Under the pieces are notes generated by a model. That model was not told the DNA's origin, searched no databases, and worked only from the letters and a program-made list of their open reading frames with translations. 64,000 nucleotides of DNA, from assembly GCF_029051645.1 (NCBI RefSeq), contig NZ_JAACFS010000026.1, forward strand, positions 44,705-108,704. Direction: 5' to 3'. Shown here in pieces: positions 36,021-44,825 of the stretch (position 1 is its first letter; each line of letters starts with the position of its first letter). The DNA comes from Bradyrhizobium sp. CSA112 (GTDB lineage: Bacteria > Pseudomonadota > Alphaproteobacteria > Rhizobiales > Xanthobacteraceae). A program made the position numbers and the translations under genes.

Positions 36021-36039
36021 CAGGCTGCCCGTCACAACT

Positions 36040-38250
36040 TCACCGGCTGGCGGCTGCCTCGGCGGCCGGCAGCGGCGCCGCGTTCGTCTCCTGCGTCACG
36101 ACGCGCTGGACGGTCTTCGACGCCACCGCGGTGCCGTTGTCAAACCTCACGCGATAGACCGCCAAACTCTCGACCACTCGCTGGACATAGTTCCGCGTTT
36201 CGGAAAACGGAATCCGCTCGACCCAGTCGACCGCGTCGACCTTGGGGTCGCGCGGATCGCCATGGGCCTTGACCCAGTCCCGCACCCGGCCCCGGCCAGC
36301 ATTGTAGCCGGCAAAGGTCATGATGTGATTGCCCTTGTATTCGCTCAGCAGCGCGCTCAGTTCGGCGGCGCCCATCTGCGTGTTGTAGACCGGGTCGGAA
36401 ACCATCCGGTCCCAGTCATAGCTGATGCCAAAGCGCTTGGCGGTATCGCGTCCGGCTTCCGGCGTCACCTGCATCAGGCCGACCGCATCCGCCGCAGACT
36501 TGTCGCGCTGATCGAACGCGCTCTCCGTGCGCGCCACCGAATAAATCATGCTGTGCTCGATTTCGGGGGCGAGCTGGCGGTGCGGCGGAATCCCGATGGT
36601 GGGAAAGGCGTAATGGTCGAGCGGCAGTCCGCGGCCGAGCGAGGGCTTTCCGACCTGCAGCATCGCGCGGGCGTCGTTGCGGCGGCCGGTGAGCTCGCCG
36701 AGCGCTTCGAGCAGGGCAACGTCAGAGCTTTGTTCGCCGAGATCGGCGGCAAAATAAAGCACGACGTCGCGTTCGCCGATCTCGTAGAGCATGTCGGCGG
36801 CGCGCACGCGTTCGTCCGTGGCCGAAGCACCGGCGGACGCGAGAACGGGCGAGGGCGCGCGAAGTTCGATCTGGTCACGGCCAAGCCTGGCGCGCGCCAT
36901 CTGGCTGTAATAGGCGGTCGGGTAGCGGGCGGCCGCTTCATAGCTCGCACGCATCGCATCCGTCTGGCCAAGGGCTTCGGCCGCGCGTCCGCGCCAGTAG
37001 TTCGCCCGCGCCAGCACGATCGGATTGGTCGCGCCGTCGTCGATGTGGGCGAAATGCGTGGCCGCGGTTTTGGGATCGTCGAGGTAGCGGAGCGCGATCC
37101 AGCCGCACATGAAGTGGACGTCGGCGCGGTAGTATTCATTGGCCGGCGCTGCGGCGGGACGGATCACATCGTAGGCGGTCTGGAACTTGCCCTCATCAAG
37201 CAGCTTGCGGGCGAGCATGCGCCGCTCGCGCCACCATTGATCGGTGTCCTGCAGCGCCATGGTCTCGGGTGCCGCGGCCAGCATCAGGCGGGCCGCATCG
37301 TCAATGCGGTTTTGAGCGAGCATCCACTGGATGCGGCAAAGAGTGTACCCAAGATCCTGCCGTGCCTCGGCTGCGACATCGTCGAGCGCATCCAGCGCCT
37401 TGTTCGCTTTTCCCCTGACCGCGGCACAGGCCTTCACGATTGCAAGCTCGTCGTCGCCGAGGCGCTTCGCGGCGCGTTTCGCGCCGGCGAGGTCCTTGGC
37501 GCCGATGCGCTTGTCCATGCGCGCACGGTGGTCATCGCGGTTGAGAAAATCGCGGAACGTCTCGAACGCTGCGGTCTCCAGCCACTCCGACAATTCGTCC
37601 GAACGCCATGCATCGCGCGCCAGCCGGGCCGCGCCGTCCCGATCACCCTCTGCGAGCAGCACGCGCGCCAGCGCCAATTTGCCCTTGGCGCTCGTGGGCC
37701 GATCGCCAATGAAGCCGCGAACCGTCGCCGCATCGCTGCGCTCTTCCCACAGCCGCGCCTCCGCGCGCCGGCGCAGCAACGCGATGCTCGGCCATTCCGG
37801 ATTAGCGGCGATGAACGCCGCGTAGCGGCCGAAAGTCGCTGTCGTCTCCGGGCGGCGCAGGATGAACCACTCGACGAGCTTCTGCGCCGCCGGATCCGCG
37901 AGCCTGTTCCTTACGGCCGTCGCCTCTTCGGTCTTTGCCTTGCGCGCGAGATCGATGGCTTCCTTCACCAGCGCAAGGTCTCCCGTCAGCGGAGCGACGG
38001 CCTCCCTGGGAGCAGGCGAAGCCATCGACGGCTTCGGCTTGCGTTGTGCGGAAGCGTGTTTGGCGTGCCGACGTTTCCCGGACGCAGCGCTGCGATGAGG
38101 ACGAGCCTCCTTCACGTGCGACTTCCTGGTCGCGTCGTGCGCCTTCTGGGTGTGTGGCTTATGGCTGGCCCGCGCGGTCGCATCCGTCGAAAAGAGGGCA
38201 AGCCCGGCTAGCGTGAAAAAACAAGACAGCGAGCGTAAGCACCGGTTCAT
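36040..38250 (-). CDS. slt: Soluble lytic murein transglycosylase
   Basis: A 736-aa periplasmic enzyme that cleaves peptidoglycan glycan strands to 1,6-anhydromuropeptides. Signal peptide about 1-27, then a His/Lys/Arg-rich linker (about 28-75), a long superhelical U/L-domain of TPR-like helices (about 85-560) and a C-terminal SLT catalytic domain with the Glu in ARTESAFDQRDKSAADAVG, followed by GLMQVTPEAG and AGYNAGRGRV. The start at 38250 puts the signal peptide at the very N-terminus. The stop is intact despite the transposase remnant just beyond it. Confidence 0.93.
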   Translation of the reverse strand: MNRCLRSLSCFFTLAGLALFSTDATARASHKPHTQKAHDATRKSHVKEARPHRSAASGKRRHAKHASAQRKPKPSMASPAPREAVAPLTGDLALVKEAIDLARKAKTEEATAVRNRLADPAAQKLVEWFILRRPETTATFGRYAAFIAANPEWPSIALLRRRAEARLWEERSDAATVRGFIGDRPTSAKGKLALARVLLAEGDRDGAARLARDAWRSDELSEWLETAAFETFRDFLNRDDHRARMDKRIGAKDLAGAKRAAKRLGDDELAIVKACAAVRGKANKALDALDDVAAEARQDLGYTLCRIQWMLAQNRIDDAARLMLAAAPETMALQDTDQWWRERRMLARKLLDEGKFQTAYDVIRPAAAPANEYYRADVHFMCGWIALRYLDDPKTAATHFAHIDDGATNPIVLARANYWRGRAAEALGQTDAMRASYEAAARYPTAYYSQMARARLGRDQIELRAPSPVLASAGASATDERVRAADMLYEIGERDVVLYFAADLGEQSSDVALLEALGELTGRRNDARAMLQVGKPSLGRGLPLDHYAFPTIGIPPHRQLAPEIEHSMIYSVARTESAFDQRDKSAADAVGLMQVTPEAGRDTAKRFGISYDWDRMVSDPVYNTQMGAAELSALLSEYKGNHIMTFAGYNAGRGRVRDWVKAHGDPRDPKVDAVDWVERIPFSETRNYVQRVVESLAVYRVRFDNGTAVASKTVQRVVTQETNAAPLPAAEAAASR

Positions 38251-38385
38251 TCCATGGTCCCCCTGCGAAACCCACGTCACAAACGCTGTCAAAGCCAAGA
38301 GATCGAATGATGCGTGTGGCCCTGATCTGTTTCGAAAGATGCCACAACCCCCAATCAGTAATTGTCACTTCGCGCAACAAATGCG

Positions 38386-38419
38386 CGCAAAATGAGGCGA
38401 CGCACGCAAAATGAGGCGA
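38386..38419. repeat. Tandem 15-bp direct repeat upstream of slt
   Basis: CGCAAAATGAGGCGA occurs at 38386-38400 and again at 38405-38419, a 19-bp period. It is about 136-170 bp upstream of the slt start. A pair of identical sites at about two helical turns could be a regulator binding region; no match to a known motif is recognised. Confidence 0.6.
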
Positions 38420-38541
38420 ATGGAACCCAACATTTCCCGGCGTAACGCCGCGCAGTCGTGCGAATAAGGAATTTCAACGCTTACGCCATCGATAGCGGGC
38501 GCGTGGCATCGCCTCCGACTGCGGACGAAGCGGCCTGCCGG

Positions 38542-38660
38542 GCTGAATGCTGCGACGATCAACGCCCCTGAACGATCCGGCCGTGCGCAAGCAGCTCGAA
38601 AATCCCGGCCTGCAGATGCCGCCGAAGGGCAAGCTCACGCCCATGGGCAGCGGGACCTAT
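38542..38660 (+). pseudogene. Decayed C-terminal fragment of a Bug/TctC receptor gene
   Basis: The DNA from GCTGAATGCTGCGACG onward matches the 3' part of the Bug-receptor gene at about 34160-34275 (for example CGGCCGTGCGCAAGCAGCTC is identical). Translated after the frame slip it reads LNDPAVRKQLENPGLQMPPK, against LNDSAVRKQLENLGLQMPPK in the intact gene. An extra C breaks the frame near 38567 and the sequence diverges after about 38645. There is no start and no N-terminal domain. Confidence 0.8.
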
Positions 38661-38709
38661 CCACGCAGTCCAGCGCCCGGCGACGATTGAATCGACACCG
38701 GACGCTGGA

Positions 38710-38738
38710 GGACAAGGGCCGGGAGGCGGCCCTTGTCC
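38710..38738 (-). terminator. Strong hairpin downstream of the RTX gene
   Basis: GGACAAGGGCC (38710-38720) and GGCCCTTGTCC (38728-38738) form a perfect 11-bp stem with a 7-nt loop, 26 bp after the RTX stop on the minus strand. No T-run follows on the minus strand, but stem stability and position favour a transcript end. Confidence 0.65.
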
Positions 38739-38763
38739 GTGATTGCGCCTTGTTGTTTTCGGC

Positions 38764-39720
38764 TTACCCATACATGGCCATGTTGGCCATCGCCGTCGCT
38801 TCGTTGTGGTGGCCGCCGTCGGTGCCGCCACCGGCAAGCACGCCGTCGTCCTCCAGATCGAAGTGCGCGCCGCCGAGTTCGCCGACCTTCTCGTAAGCGC
38901 CGTACACGGTTTGCGTAACCGCGATATCGCTTTGCTTCACCAGGTTGCCGTAGACGGTGATCGTGCCCAGCAGATCCTCGTCATGCGCGCCGGCATTGCC
39001 CTGCTGGCTGATGACGGTGATCACGCTGTAGTCGTTCCTGCCGTCACCATTGCTGTCCTTGTGCTCGATCGACTTCACCTCGGCAGTGTGCGCCGAGATT
39101 TCGATCTTGTCGCCCTGGGCGCGATTGAAGTCGCGGATCACGTCGTTGCCGAAGCCGTCGACCCAGTGGTCGTGAGTGGCGTTGTTCTCGCCGGTGACGC
39201 CAACCCAGTCGATGGTGCCGTCGTCGTTGACGTGCTTGGCAACGATCTCGTCCTTGGCGTTGACCATGCCTTCGAAGCGGAAGGTGTCGCTGCCGCGGCC
39301 ACCGGTGAGGGTATCGTTGACTGCCTTGAACGCGGCCGTCTCTTCCGCGAAGATCTGCGTCGTGCCGTCCTGGGCCGCGACCATCTCGCCGGAGTCCGAG
39401 CGGCTGAGCAGGACGTCGTTGCCGGTGCCGCCATCCATCCGGTCGGCGCCGAAGCCGCCGACCAGAAGATCGGCGCCGGAGCCGCCTGCCAGATTGTCGT
39501 TACCCGAACCGCCCCACACCTTGTCGTCGCCGGAGCCGGCATTGAGCGTGTCGTTACCGGCCATGCCGGCGAGCGTGTCGGCTTTGGCGCCCGCGAACAG
39601 GGTGTTGTTGCCCGTCGTCCCGTTCAGATGATCATGGTCGGCACTGCCGCCCGTAAACCTAGCGAAGAAATCCTCGAAGCGGCTATTGTCGAGGAAGCCG
39701 TTCAGATTGAAGCGTGCCAT
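38764..39720 (-). CDS. RTX-type calcium-binding repeat protein
   Basis: A 318-aa acidic protein. Nonapeptide repeats of the form GGxGxDxLx lie at about residues 36-107 (AGMAGNDTLNAGSGDDKVWG; GGSGADLLVGGFGADRMDGG), which bind Ca2+ in a parallel beta-roll. The rest has Asp/Gly-rich stretches (DSNGDGRNDY, an EF-hand-like loop) and a C-terminal Gly/His tail. There is no Sec signal; family members leave through type I secretion, for which no genes are nearby. The repeats sit in the N-terminal half, not near the C-terminus as usual. Confidence 0.88.
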   Translation of the reverse strand: MARFNLNGFLDNSRFEDFFARFTGGSADHDHLNGTTGNNTLFAGAKADTLAGMAGNDTLNAGSGDDKVWGGSGNDNLAGGSGADLLVGGFGADRMDGGTGNDVLLSRSDSGEMVAAQDGTTQIFAEETAAFKAVNDTLTGGRGSDTFRFEGMVNAKDEIVAKHVNDDGTIDWVGVTGENNATHDHWVDGFGNDVIRDFNRAQGDKIEISAHTAEVKSIEHKDSNGDGRNDYSVITVISQQGNAGAHDEDLLGTITVYGNLVKQSDIAVTQTVYGAYEKVGELGGAHFDLEDDGVLAGGGTDGGHHNEATAMANMAMYG

Positions 39721-40594
39721 TATTCAAACCTCTTACTCAGAGGCCTCACGAACTACAAACGACCACCACGGATTTTGGGAATCGTGAAGTGATGCGCGCG
39801 GGCAAGACGTGAGGCGTGACTCCTCACCCGCATCGAAGAAGAAACAGCAAAACGGGTCCGTGACTGGACGTGCACGCGGCGGATTTGCGCAGGCTAGGGG
39901 CAATATGGTGACGCGAAAGGCATTCGTGCGGTCGATCGTTCAACGCGTGCCTCAATTGCCGCGGCGGTCAAAATGTCTGCGATAAGTTGTGCACGGCGTT
40001 GTTCTGTCTTGCGTATGAACGATAAGTCCGCGGTCCACCGCGTGACGAAAACGCGCGCAAAGAGTGCCGGCCGCACAAAATTGACGCGATCCCCGTTCGA
40101 ACACGATTGATGTCAGGCGCGGTAACTTTCGGTGTGTGCAGTGGCGTCGGCAGAGCGATCGAACGATCATGGGCTGCAGGGACGTCGTTCGAATTGCGTT
40201 GTCCGATTCTCGGCGACGTTCGGGCGGTCACCAGATTCAGTTTGGTCGCGCGATGACGCGAGGCGAACCAGCGTTGGGGAAACCGCTTTATCGAGCACTC
40301 TTGGGTTGTGACCGGTCGCTCGGAGTCTCGAAATCGTGATCGTCGAGTGGGTCGCGCAGTGGCTTCGACGCCCCAAATAATGGTTGCCGCTGGGCCACGA
40401 TTGTTGCGTGGCCGCAACAGTAGGCGAGCATTTGGTTAATTGTTCCACCTGCCTCTTGCTTGCGCCGCTTTTTAGCCACACCCCTCCATGAAACCATTTC
40501 TTTCTTAAGCTGATTAGCCTCAGCGCCGGCGTAGGCGACGGGAAATTGCTCCCGAGACCGACCAGGAAATGGCTGAGGAAATAGGTTCGCGCGG
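39721..40594. other. 874-bp spacer with no convincing gene
   Basis: Lies between the divergent RTX and ilvD genes. It should hold both promoters. A hairpin GTGAGG (39809-39814) / CCTCAC (39822-39827) could be in the RTX leader. Short open frames exist on both strands, the best being a minus-strand frame of about 60 codons ending at 39894, but none has a recognisable domain or a good ribosome site. The base composition is less GC-rich than the neighbouring genes. No tRNA or riboswitch was seen. Confidence 0.5.
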
Positions 40595-42319
40595 ATGGAC
40601 GCCAAGACCGACATCAAGAAGAGGTTGCCGAGCCGTCATGTGACGGAGGGGCCCGAGCGCGCGCCCCATCGGTCCTATCTCTATGCGATGGGGCTGACCA
40701 CCCAGCAAATCCACCAGCCCTTCGTCGGCGTCGCGTCCTGCTGGAACGAGGCCGCGCCCTGCAATATCTCGCTGATGCGCCAGGCGCAGGCGGTCAAGAA
40801 GGGCGTCGCTGCCGCCGGCGGCACCCCGCGCGAATTCTGCACCATCACCGTCACCGACGGCATCGCCATGGGCCATGACGGCATGCGCTCGTCGCTGCCG
40901 TCCCGCGAGTGCATCGCCGACTCGGTCGAGCTGACCGTCCGCGGCCATGCCTACGACGCCCTCGTCGGGCTTGCCGGCTGCGACAAGTCGCTGCCGGGCA
41001 TGATGATGGCGATGGTCCGGCTCAACGTACCCTCGATCTTCATCTATGGCGGCTCGATTCTACCGGGCAATTTCCGCGGCCAGCAGGTCACGGTGCAGGA
41101 CATGTTCGAGGCCGTGGGCCGACACTCGGTCGGCGAAATGTCGGACGCCGATCTCGACGAAATCGAGCGGGTGGCTTGCCCGTCCGCCGGTGCGTGCGGC
41201 GCACAATTCACCGCCAACACAATGGCGACGGTGTCCGAGGCGATCGGCCTGGCGCTGCCATATTCGGCTGGAGCGCCAGCGCCTTACGAGATTCGTGACG
41301 CGTTTTGCGCCGCCGCCGGCGAGAAGATCCTGGAGCTGATCGCAGCCAATATCCGGCCGCGCGACATCGTCACCCGCCGCTCGCTGGAAAACGCCGCTGC
41401 GGTCGTTGCCGCCTCGGGTGGGTCGACCAATGCTGCGCTGCATCTGCCGGCCATCGCGCATGAGTGCGGCATTAAGTTTGACTTATTCGACGTCGCCGAA
41501 ATCTTCAAAAAGACACCATATGTCGCGGATTTGAAGCCAGGGGGCCGTTATGTTGCCAAAGACATGTTCGAGGTTGGTGGCATTCCGCTTCTGATGAAGA
41601 CGCTGCTCGACAATGGCCACCTGCATGGGGATTGCATCACCGTCACGGGCCGTACGATCGCCGAAAACCTCAAGAGCGTGAAATGGAATCCGCACCAGGA
41701 TGTGGTGCGGTCCGCCGACAACCCGATCACCGTCACGGGAGGCGTTGTCGGGCTGAAGGGCAATCTCGCGCCGGAGGGTGCGATCGTGAAGGTCGCGGGC
41801 ATGTCGAAGTTGAAGTTTACTGGTCCTGCCCGCTGCTTCGACCGCGAGGAAGACGCCTTCGAGTCGGTCCAGAAGAAAACCTACAAAGAGGGCGAGGTCA
41901 TCGTGATCCGCTACGAGGGGCCGCGCGGCGGTCCCGGCATGCGGGAGATGCTCTCGACCACGGCGGCGCTGACCGGGCAGGGGATGGGCGGCAAGGTCGC
42001 TTTGATCACCGACGGCCGGTTCTCCGGTGCCACCCGCGGGTTCTGCATCGGCCATGTCGGGCCGGAGGCGGCCGTGGGCGGTCCGATCGCCCTGTTGCAA
42101 AATGGTGACATTATCGAGATCGACGCCGAGGTCGGAACCCTTAACGTAAAATTGACCGACGCCGAACTCGCCGAACGTAAAACCAAATGGGCGCCCCGAG
42201 AGACTAATCATACGTCGGGTGCGCTGTGGAAATATGCCCAACAGGTTGGGCCGGCGGTGGATGGGGCTGTGACCCATCCTGGCGGTGCGCACGAGAAACA
42301 GTGTTATGCGGACATCTAG
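40595..42319 (+). CDS. ilvD: Dihydroxy-acid dehydratase
   Basis: IlvD dehydrates dihydroxy-isovalerate and -methylvalerate in valine, isoleucine and leucine synthesis, using an Fe-S cluster. The protein is 574 aa. Cluster-binding cysteines are in SCWNEAAPCN, GCDKSLPGMMMAM and CPSAGACGAQFTANTM; the C-terminal signature is ALITDGRFSGATRGFCIGHV. The ATG at 40595 follows GAGGAAATAGG by about 9 nt. The exoR-like gene starts inside its 3' end. Confidence 0.96.
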   Translation: MDAKTDIKKRLPSRHVTEGPERAPHRSYLYAMGLTTQQIHQPFVGVASCWNEAAPCNISLMRQAQAVKKGVAAAGGTPREFCTITVTDGIAMGHDGMRSSLPSRECIADSVELTVRGHAYDALVGLAGCDKSLPGMMMAMVRLNVPSIFIYGGSILPGNFRGQQVTVQDMFEAVGRHSVGEMSDADLDEIERVACPSAGACGAQFTANTMATVSEAIGLALPYSAGAPAPYEIRDAFCAAAGEKILELIAANIRPRDIVTRRSLENAAAVVAASGGSTNAALHLPAIAHECGIKFDLFDVAEIFKKTPYVADLKPGGRYVAKDMFEVGGIPLLMKTLLDNGHLHGDCITVTGRTIAENLKSVKWNPHQDVVRSADNPITVTGGVVGLKGNLAPEGAIVKVAGMSKLKFTGPARCFDREEDAFESVQKKTYKEGEVIVIRYEGPRGGPGMREMLSTTAALTGQGMGGKVALITDGRFSGATRGFCIGHVGPEAAVGGPIALLQNGDIIEIDAEVGTLNVKLTDAELAERKTKWAPRETNHTSGALWKYAQQVGPAVDGAVTHPGGAHEKQCYADI

Positions 42320-43154
42320 GCGTATCATTTTCGCGTTGATGCTGGGGGCCACACCGGTGGCCACTCCCGGATTCGCATTTGATGGCGCACCGGTGAAGCC
42401 GGACGCCACGCTGCCCATGATGAACCAGCCCGCCGCCGCGCAGGCCGTCACTGCGCAGGCCCTGAAGAAGGCTCCGCCGGCGCCGCCCGCGACGGCAACG
42501 CCGGTTGCCGCGTCCTCGCTGACTTCGCTGCAATATGCCGCCGAGGGTGGCCATCCCGTCGCGCAGTGGAAGCTCGGCCGGATGTATGCCGATGGCAATG
42601 GCGTCATCCAGGACGATCTACGCGCCTTCGAATATTTCAGCCGCATCGCCAACGCGCATGCCGAGGACAGCCCGTCGGCGCCGCAGGCGGCGATCGTCGC
42701 CAACGCCTTCGTGGCGCTGGGCCGCTACTACCTGAACGGCATCCCCAATTCCAAGATCAAGGCCGATACGGACCGGGCGCGGGAGATGTTCTCCTATGCC
42801 GCGTCCTATTTCGGCAACGCCGATGCGCAATACGATCTGGCGCGGCTTTATCTGAAGACGCCGGACGCCTCGCGGGACGATTTCCGCTACGGCGCGCGCT
42901 GGCTTGGCCTGGCTGCCCAGAAGGGCCAGCATCAGGCGCAGGCCATGCTCGGCCAGATGCTGTTCAACGGCGACCGTCTGCCGCGGCAGCCCGCACGCGG
43001 ACTGATGTGGCTGACCTTGGCGCGCGACAACGCGGCTCCCGACGAGACCTGGATCCGGGAAAGCTATAACCGCGCTTTCGCCAAAGCCTCCGACGACGAC
43101 CGCGCCATGGCGCTGCAGATGCTCGAGCACTGGGTGCAGGGCAAGCGGGACTGA
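42306..43154 (+). CDS. exoR: ExoR-like periplasmic Sel1-repeat regulator
   Basis: A 282-aa exported protein. A signal-like N-terminus (IIFALMLGATPVATPGFAF) is followed by a Pro/Ala linker and Sel1/TPR repeats: QYAAEGGHPVAQWKLGRMYA, GNGVIQDDLRAFEYFSRIA, GRYYLNGIPNSKI and AQYDLARLYL. The pattern MYADGxGVxxDxxxAFxxxSxIA and the YYxxGIP segment match S. meliloti ExoR, which binds and inhibits the ExoS sensor of the ExoS/ChvI system and so represses exopolysaccharide synthesis. The ATG at 42306 overlaps the ilvD end by 14 bp, so translation may be coupled. ExoS/ChvI are not in the window. Confidence 0.75.
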   Translation: MRTSRRIIFALMLGATPVATPGFAFDGAPVKPDATLPMMNQPAAAQAVTAQALKKAPPAPPATATPVAASSLTSLQYAAEGGHPVAQWKLGRMYADGNGVIQDDLRAFEYFSRIANAHAEDSPSAPQAAIVANAFVALGRYYLNGIPNSKIKADTDRAREMFSYAASYFGNADAQYDLARLYLKTPDASRDDFRYGARWLGLAAQKGQHQAQAMLGQMLFNGDRLPRQPARGLMWLTLARDNAAPDETWIRESYNRAFAKASDDDRAMALQMLEHWVQGKRD

Positions 43155-43239
43155 CGGCTGCGAAGCTGCTGTAACCGGTATGGTGGGCAAAGCGAAGCGT
43201 GCCCACTATCTCTCCGAAATCATTGGTGAGAATGTCAGA

Positions 43240-43383
43240 CCTCATCCTGAGGAGCGCGGAACGCGCGTCTCGAAGGATGAAGGCCGAGATGCTGCAGCGG
43301 GGCCTTCATGGTTCGAGACGGCGCGGAGCCTGTCATCGGGCCGCGCCACGCGCGGACCCGTTGGCGCCTCCTCACCATGAGGG
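43240..43383. repeat. Palindromic intergenic repeat, family C, copy 2
   Basis: Begins CCTCATCCTGAGGAGCGCGG, contains CGTCTCGAAGGATGAAGGCC and GGCCTTCATGGTTCGAGACG as inverted arms, and ends CCTCCTCACCATGAGGG, about 144 bp. An insertion (GGAGCCTGTCATCGGGC) also occurs in family A copy 1 (25456-25475), suggesting the repeat families are composite. Confidence 0.82.
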
Positions 43384-43391
43384 TTTGATGC

Positions 43392-43868
43392 CTACCGCGA
43401 AGCGTCCATCTGCTTTGACATTGGATAGCTAGAACTCGCGCCGAACTTGCCTGTCGACGCACCGTCGTCAACATAGCCGGCCGACCGATAGAAGCGATGC
43501 GCCGTCTCGGTGCTGGTCAGCGTGCAGCGAACGTTGCCTCGCTCCACCGCTCTGGCTTCGAGCGCCCCCAGCAAGGCACGGCTGACGCCGCGAAATCGCG
43601 CATCGGGCGCCACGTAGTTCAACGTGATTTCACCTGCGTCGGTGACGGATCCGACCGCCAGAATCGCATCGCCATCAACGGCGAGCAGAAGCGAATTTCC
43701 TGGCTGTATTGCCCACGCGGCCACCATTTCCGGCGTCTTGTTGGCCAGCCACGCATGGAGGATCGCCGGATCGTTGCCGTGATCGGCAACGCATAAGCGG
43801 GAAATTGATTCCCTCAGAACGCGACAGGCTGCGACGGCGTCTTCGGGCGCCGCGTCCCGAATCCTCAC
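43392..43868 (-). CDS. GNAT-family N-acetyltransferase
   Basis: A 158-aa acetyltransferase with the acetyl-CoA loop in APDARFRGVSRALLGALEARA (R-F-R-G-V-S) and a C-terminal TAHRFYRSAGY. It starts with GTG at 43868 (VRIRDAAPEDA), with GGAG 4 nt upstream; the frame is open 17 codons further, but that part overlaps the xthA 3' end. It lies 20 bp after the xthA stop, so it is probably in the same transcript. The substrate is unknown. Confidence 0.85.
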   Translation of the reverse strand: MRIRDAAPEDAVAACRVLRESISRLCVADHGNDPAILHAWLANKTPEMVAAWAIQPGNSLLLAVDGDAILAVGSVTDAGEITLNYVAPDARFRGVSRALLGALEARAVERGNVRCTLTSTETAHRFYRSAGYVDDGASTGKFGASSSYPMSKQMDASR

Positions 43869-43888
43869 ATTCTCCGCGCCGGTCCCGC

Positions 43889-44680
43889 TCAAGCCGTCTC
43901 CAGATCGAAATCCGCCCACACCGGCACATGGTCCGACGGCTTCTCCCAGGCGCGCACATAGCTGTCGATGCCGACATTGGCGAGCCGGTCGCTGGCCTGC
44001 GGCGACAGCAGGAGATGGTCGATTCGAAGGCCCCAGTTCTTCTGCCAGGCGCCCGCCTGATAGTCCCAGAAAGTGTAGAGGCCCTGTTCGTCAGTCACTG
44101 CGCGCAGCGCGTCGGTCAGCCCGAGGCCAAGTAGCGACTGGAAGGCCTCGCGGGTCTGGGGACGGAACAGCGCATCGTTGGTCCAGGCGGCCGGGTTATA
44201 GACGTCGCGAGCGGCCGGAATGACGTTGAAGTCGCCGGCCAGAACCAGCGGTTCTTCTGCCTTAAGTCGCTCCTTCGAGTACTCAAGAAGTCGCGACATC
44301 CATTTGAGTTTATAGGGATATTTTTCGGTGTCCGGCGGATTGCCGTTGGGCAGATAAAGGCAGGCGATCCGCATTACCCCGGTCTTCAGCGTCACCACGC
44401 CTTCGAGGAACCTGGCGTGAGCGTCCTCGTCGTCGCCGGCCAGGCCCGATTTGGTCTCGTCGAATGGCAGTTTCGACAGTAGCGCGACACCATTGAAGGT
44501 CTTCTGGCCGTGGGTGACGACGTTATAGCCGAGCGCCTCGATCTCCAGCCGGGGGAACGCCTCGTCCACGCACTTGATTTCCTGCAGGCAGACAATGTCC
44601 GGCGAGCATTCCTTGAGCCAGGTCAGGAGATGGTCGACCCGCTGCCGGATCGAATTGACGTTCCAGGTTGCAATGCGCAT
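43889..44680 (-). CDS. xthA: Exodeoxyribonuclease III / AP endonuclease
   Basis: XthA nicks DNA at abasic sites and removes 3'-blocking groups in base-excision repair. The protein is 263 aa with the family signatures MRIATWNVNSIRQRVDHLL, CLQEIKCVDEAFP (catalytic Glu), YLPNGNPPDTEKYPYKL, AGDFNVIPAARDVYNP (Asp/Asn) and LRIDHLLLSP ... SDHVPVWADF (catalytic His). The start at 44680 is the conserved one; the frame upstream is open for 30 further codons without support. A GNAT gene follows. Confidence 0.96.
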   Translation of the reverse strand: MRIATWNVNSIRQRVDHLLTWLKECSPDIVCLQEIKCVDEAFPRLEIEALGYNVVTHGQKTFNGVALLSKLPFDETKSGLAGDDEDAHARFLEGVVTLKTGVMRIACLYLPNGNPPDTEKYPYKLKWMSRLLEYSKERLKAEEPLVLAGDFNVIPAARDVYNPAAWTNDALFRPQTREAFQSLLGLGLTDALRAVTDEQGLYTFWDYQAGAWQKNWGLRIDHLLLSPQASDRLANVGIDSYVRAWEKPSDHVPVWADFDLETA

Positions 44681-44825
44681 GAAATGGCTCGGGATTGTAA
44701 CTACACATTTTCTGGCAGTGGCATACCATGTGCAGCGAGGCTGTGATAACCGTTTAGAAATAAGGCGCAAACATCGCCGTCAAGGGGCAAGAGGAGATCG
44801 TCCTGTCCTTTGAGGACCGGCGAGC

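Noticed and set aside
35827..38211. A 794-codon open frame on the plus strand opposite slt
   Set aside because: It is antisense to a gene with clear signal peptide and SLT catalytic motifs; the translation is rich in Arg, Gly, His and Ala without any domain. Only its first part (ISAzo13 remnant) is meaningful.
39894..40076. A 60-codon minus-strand open frame in the long spacer
   Set aside because: No ribosome site, no domain and a composition compatible with chance; kept only as a remark in the spacer entry.
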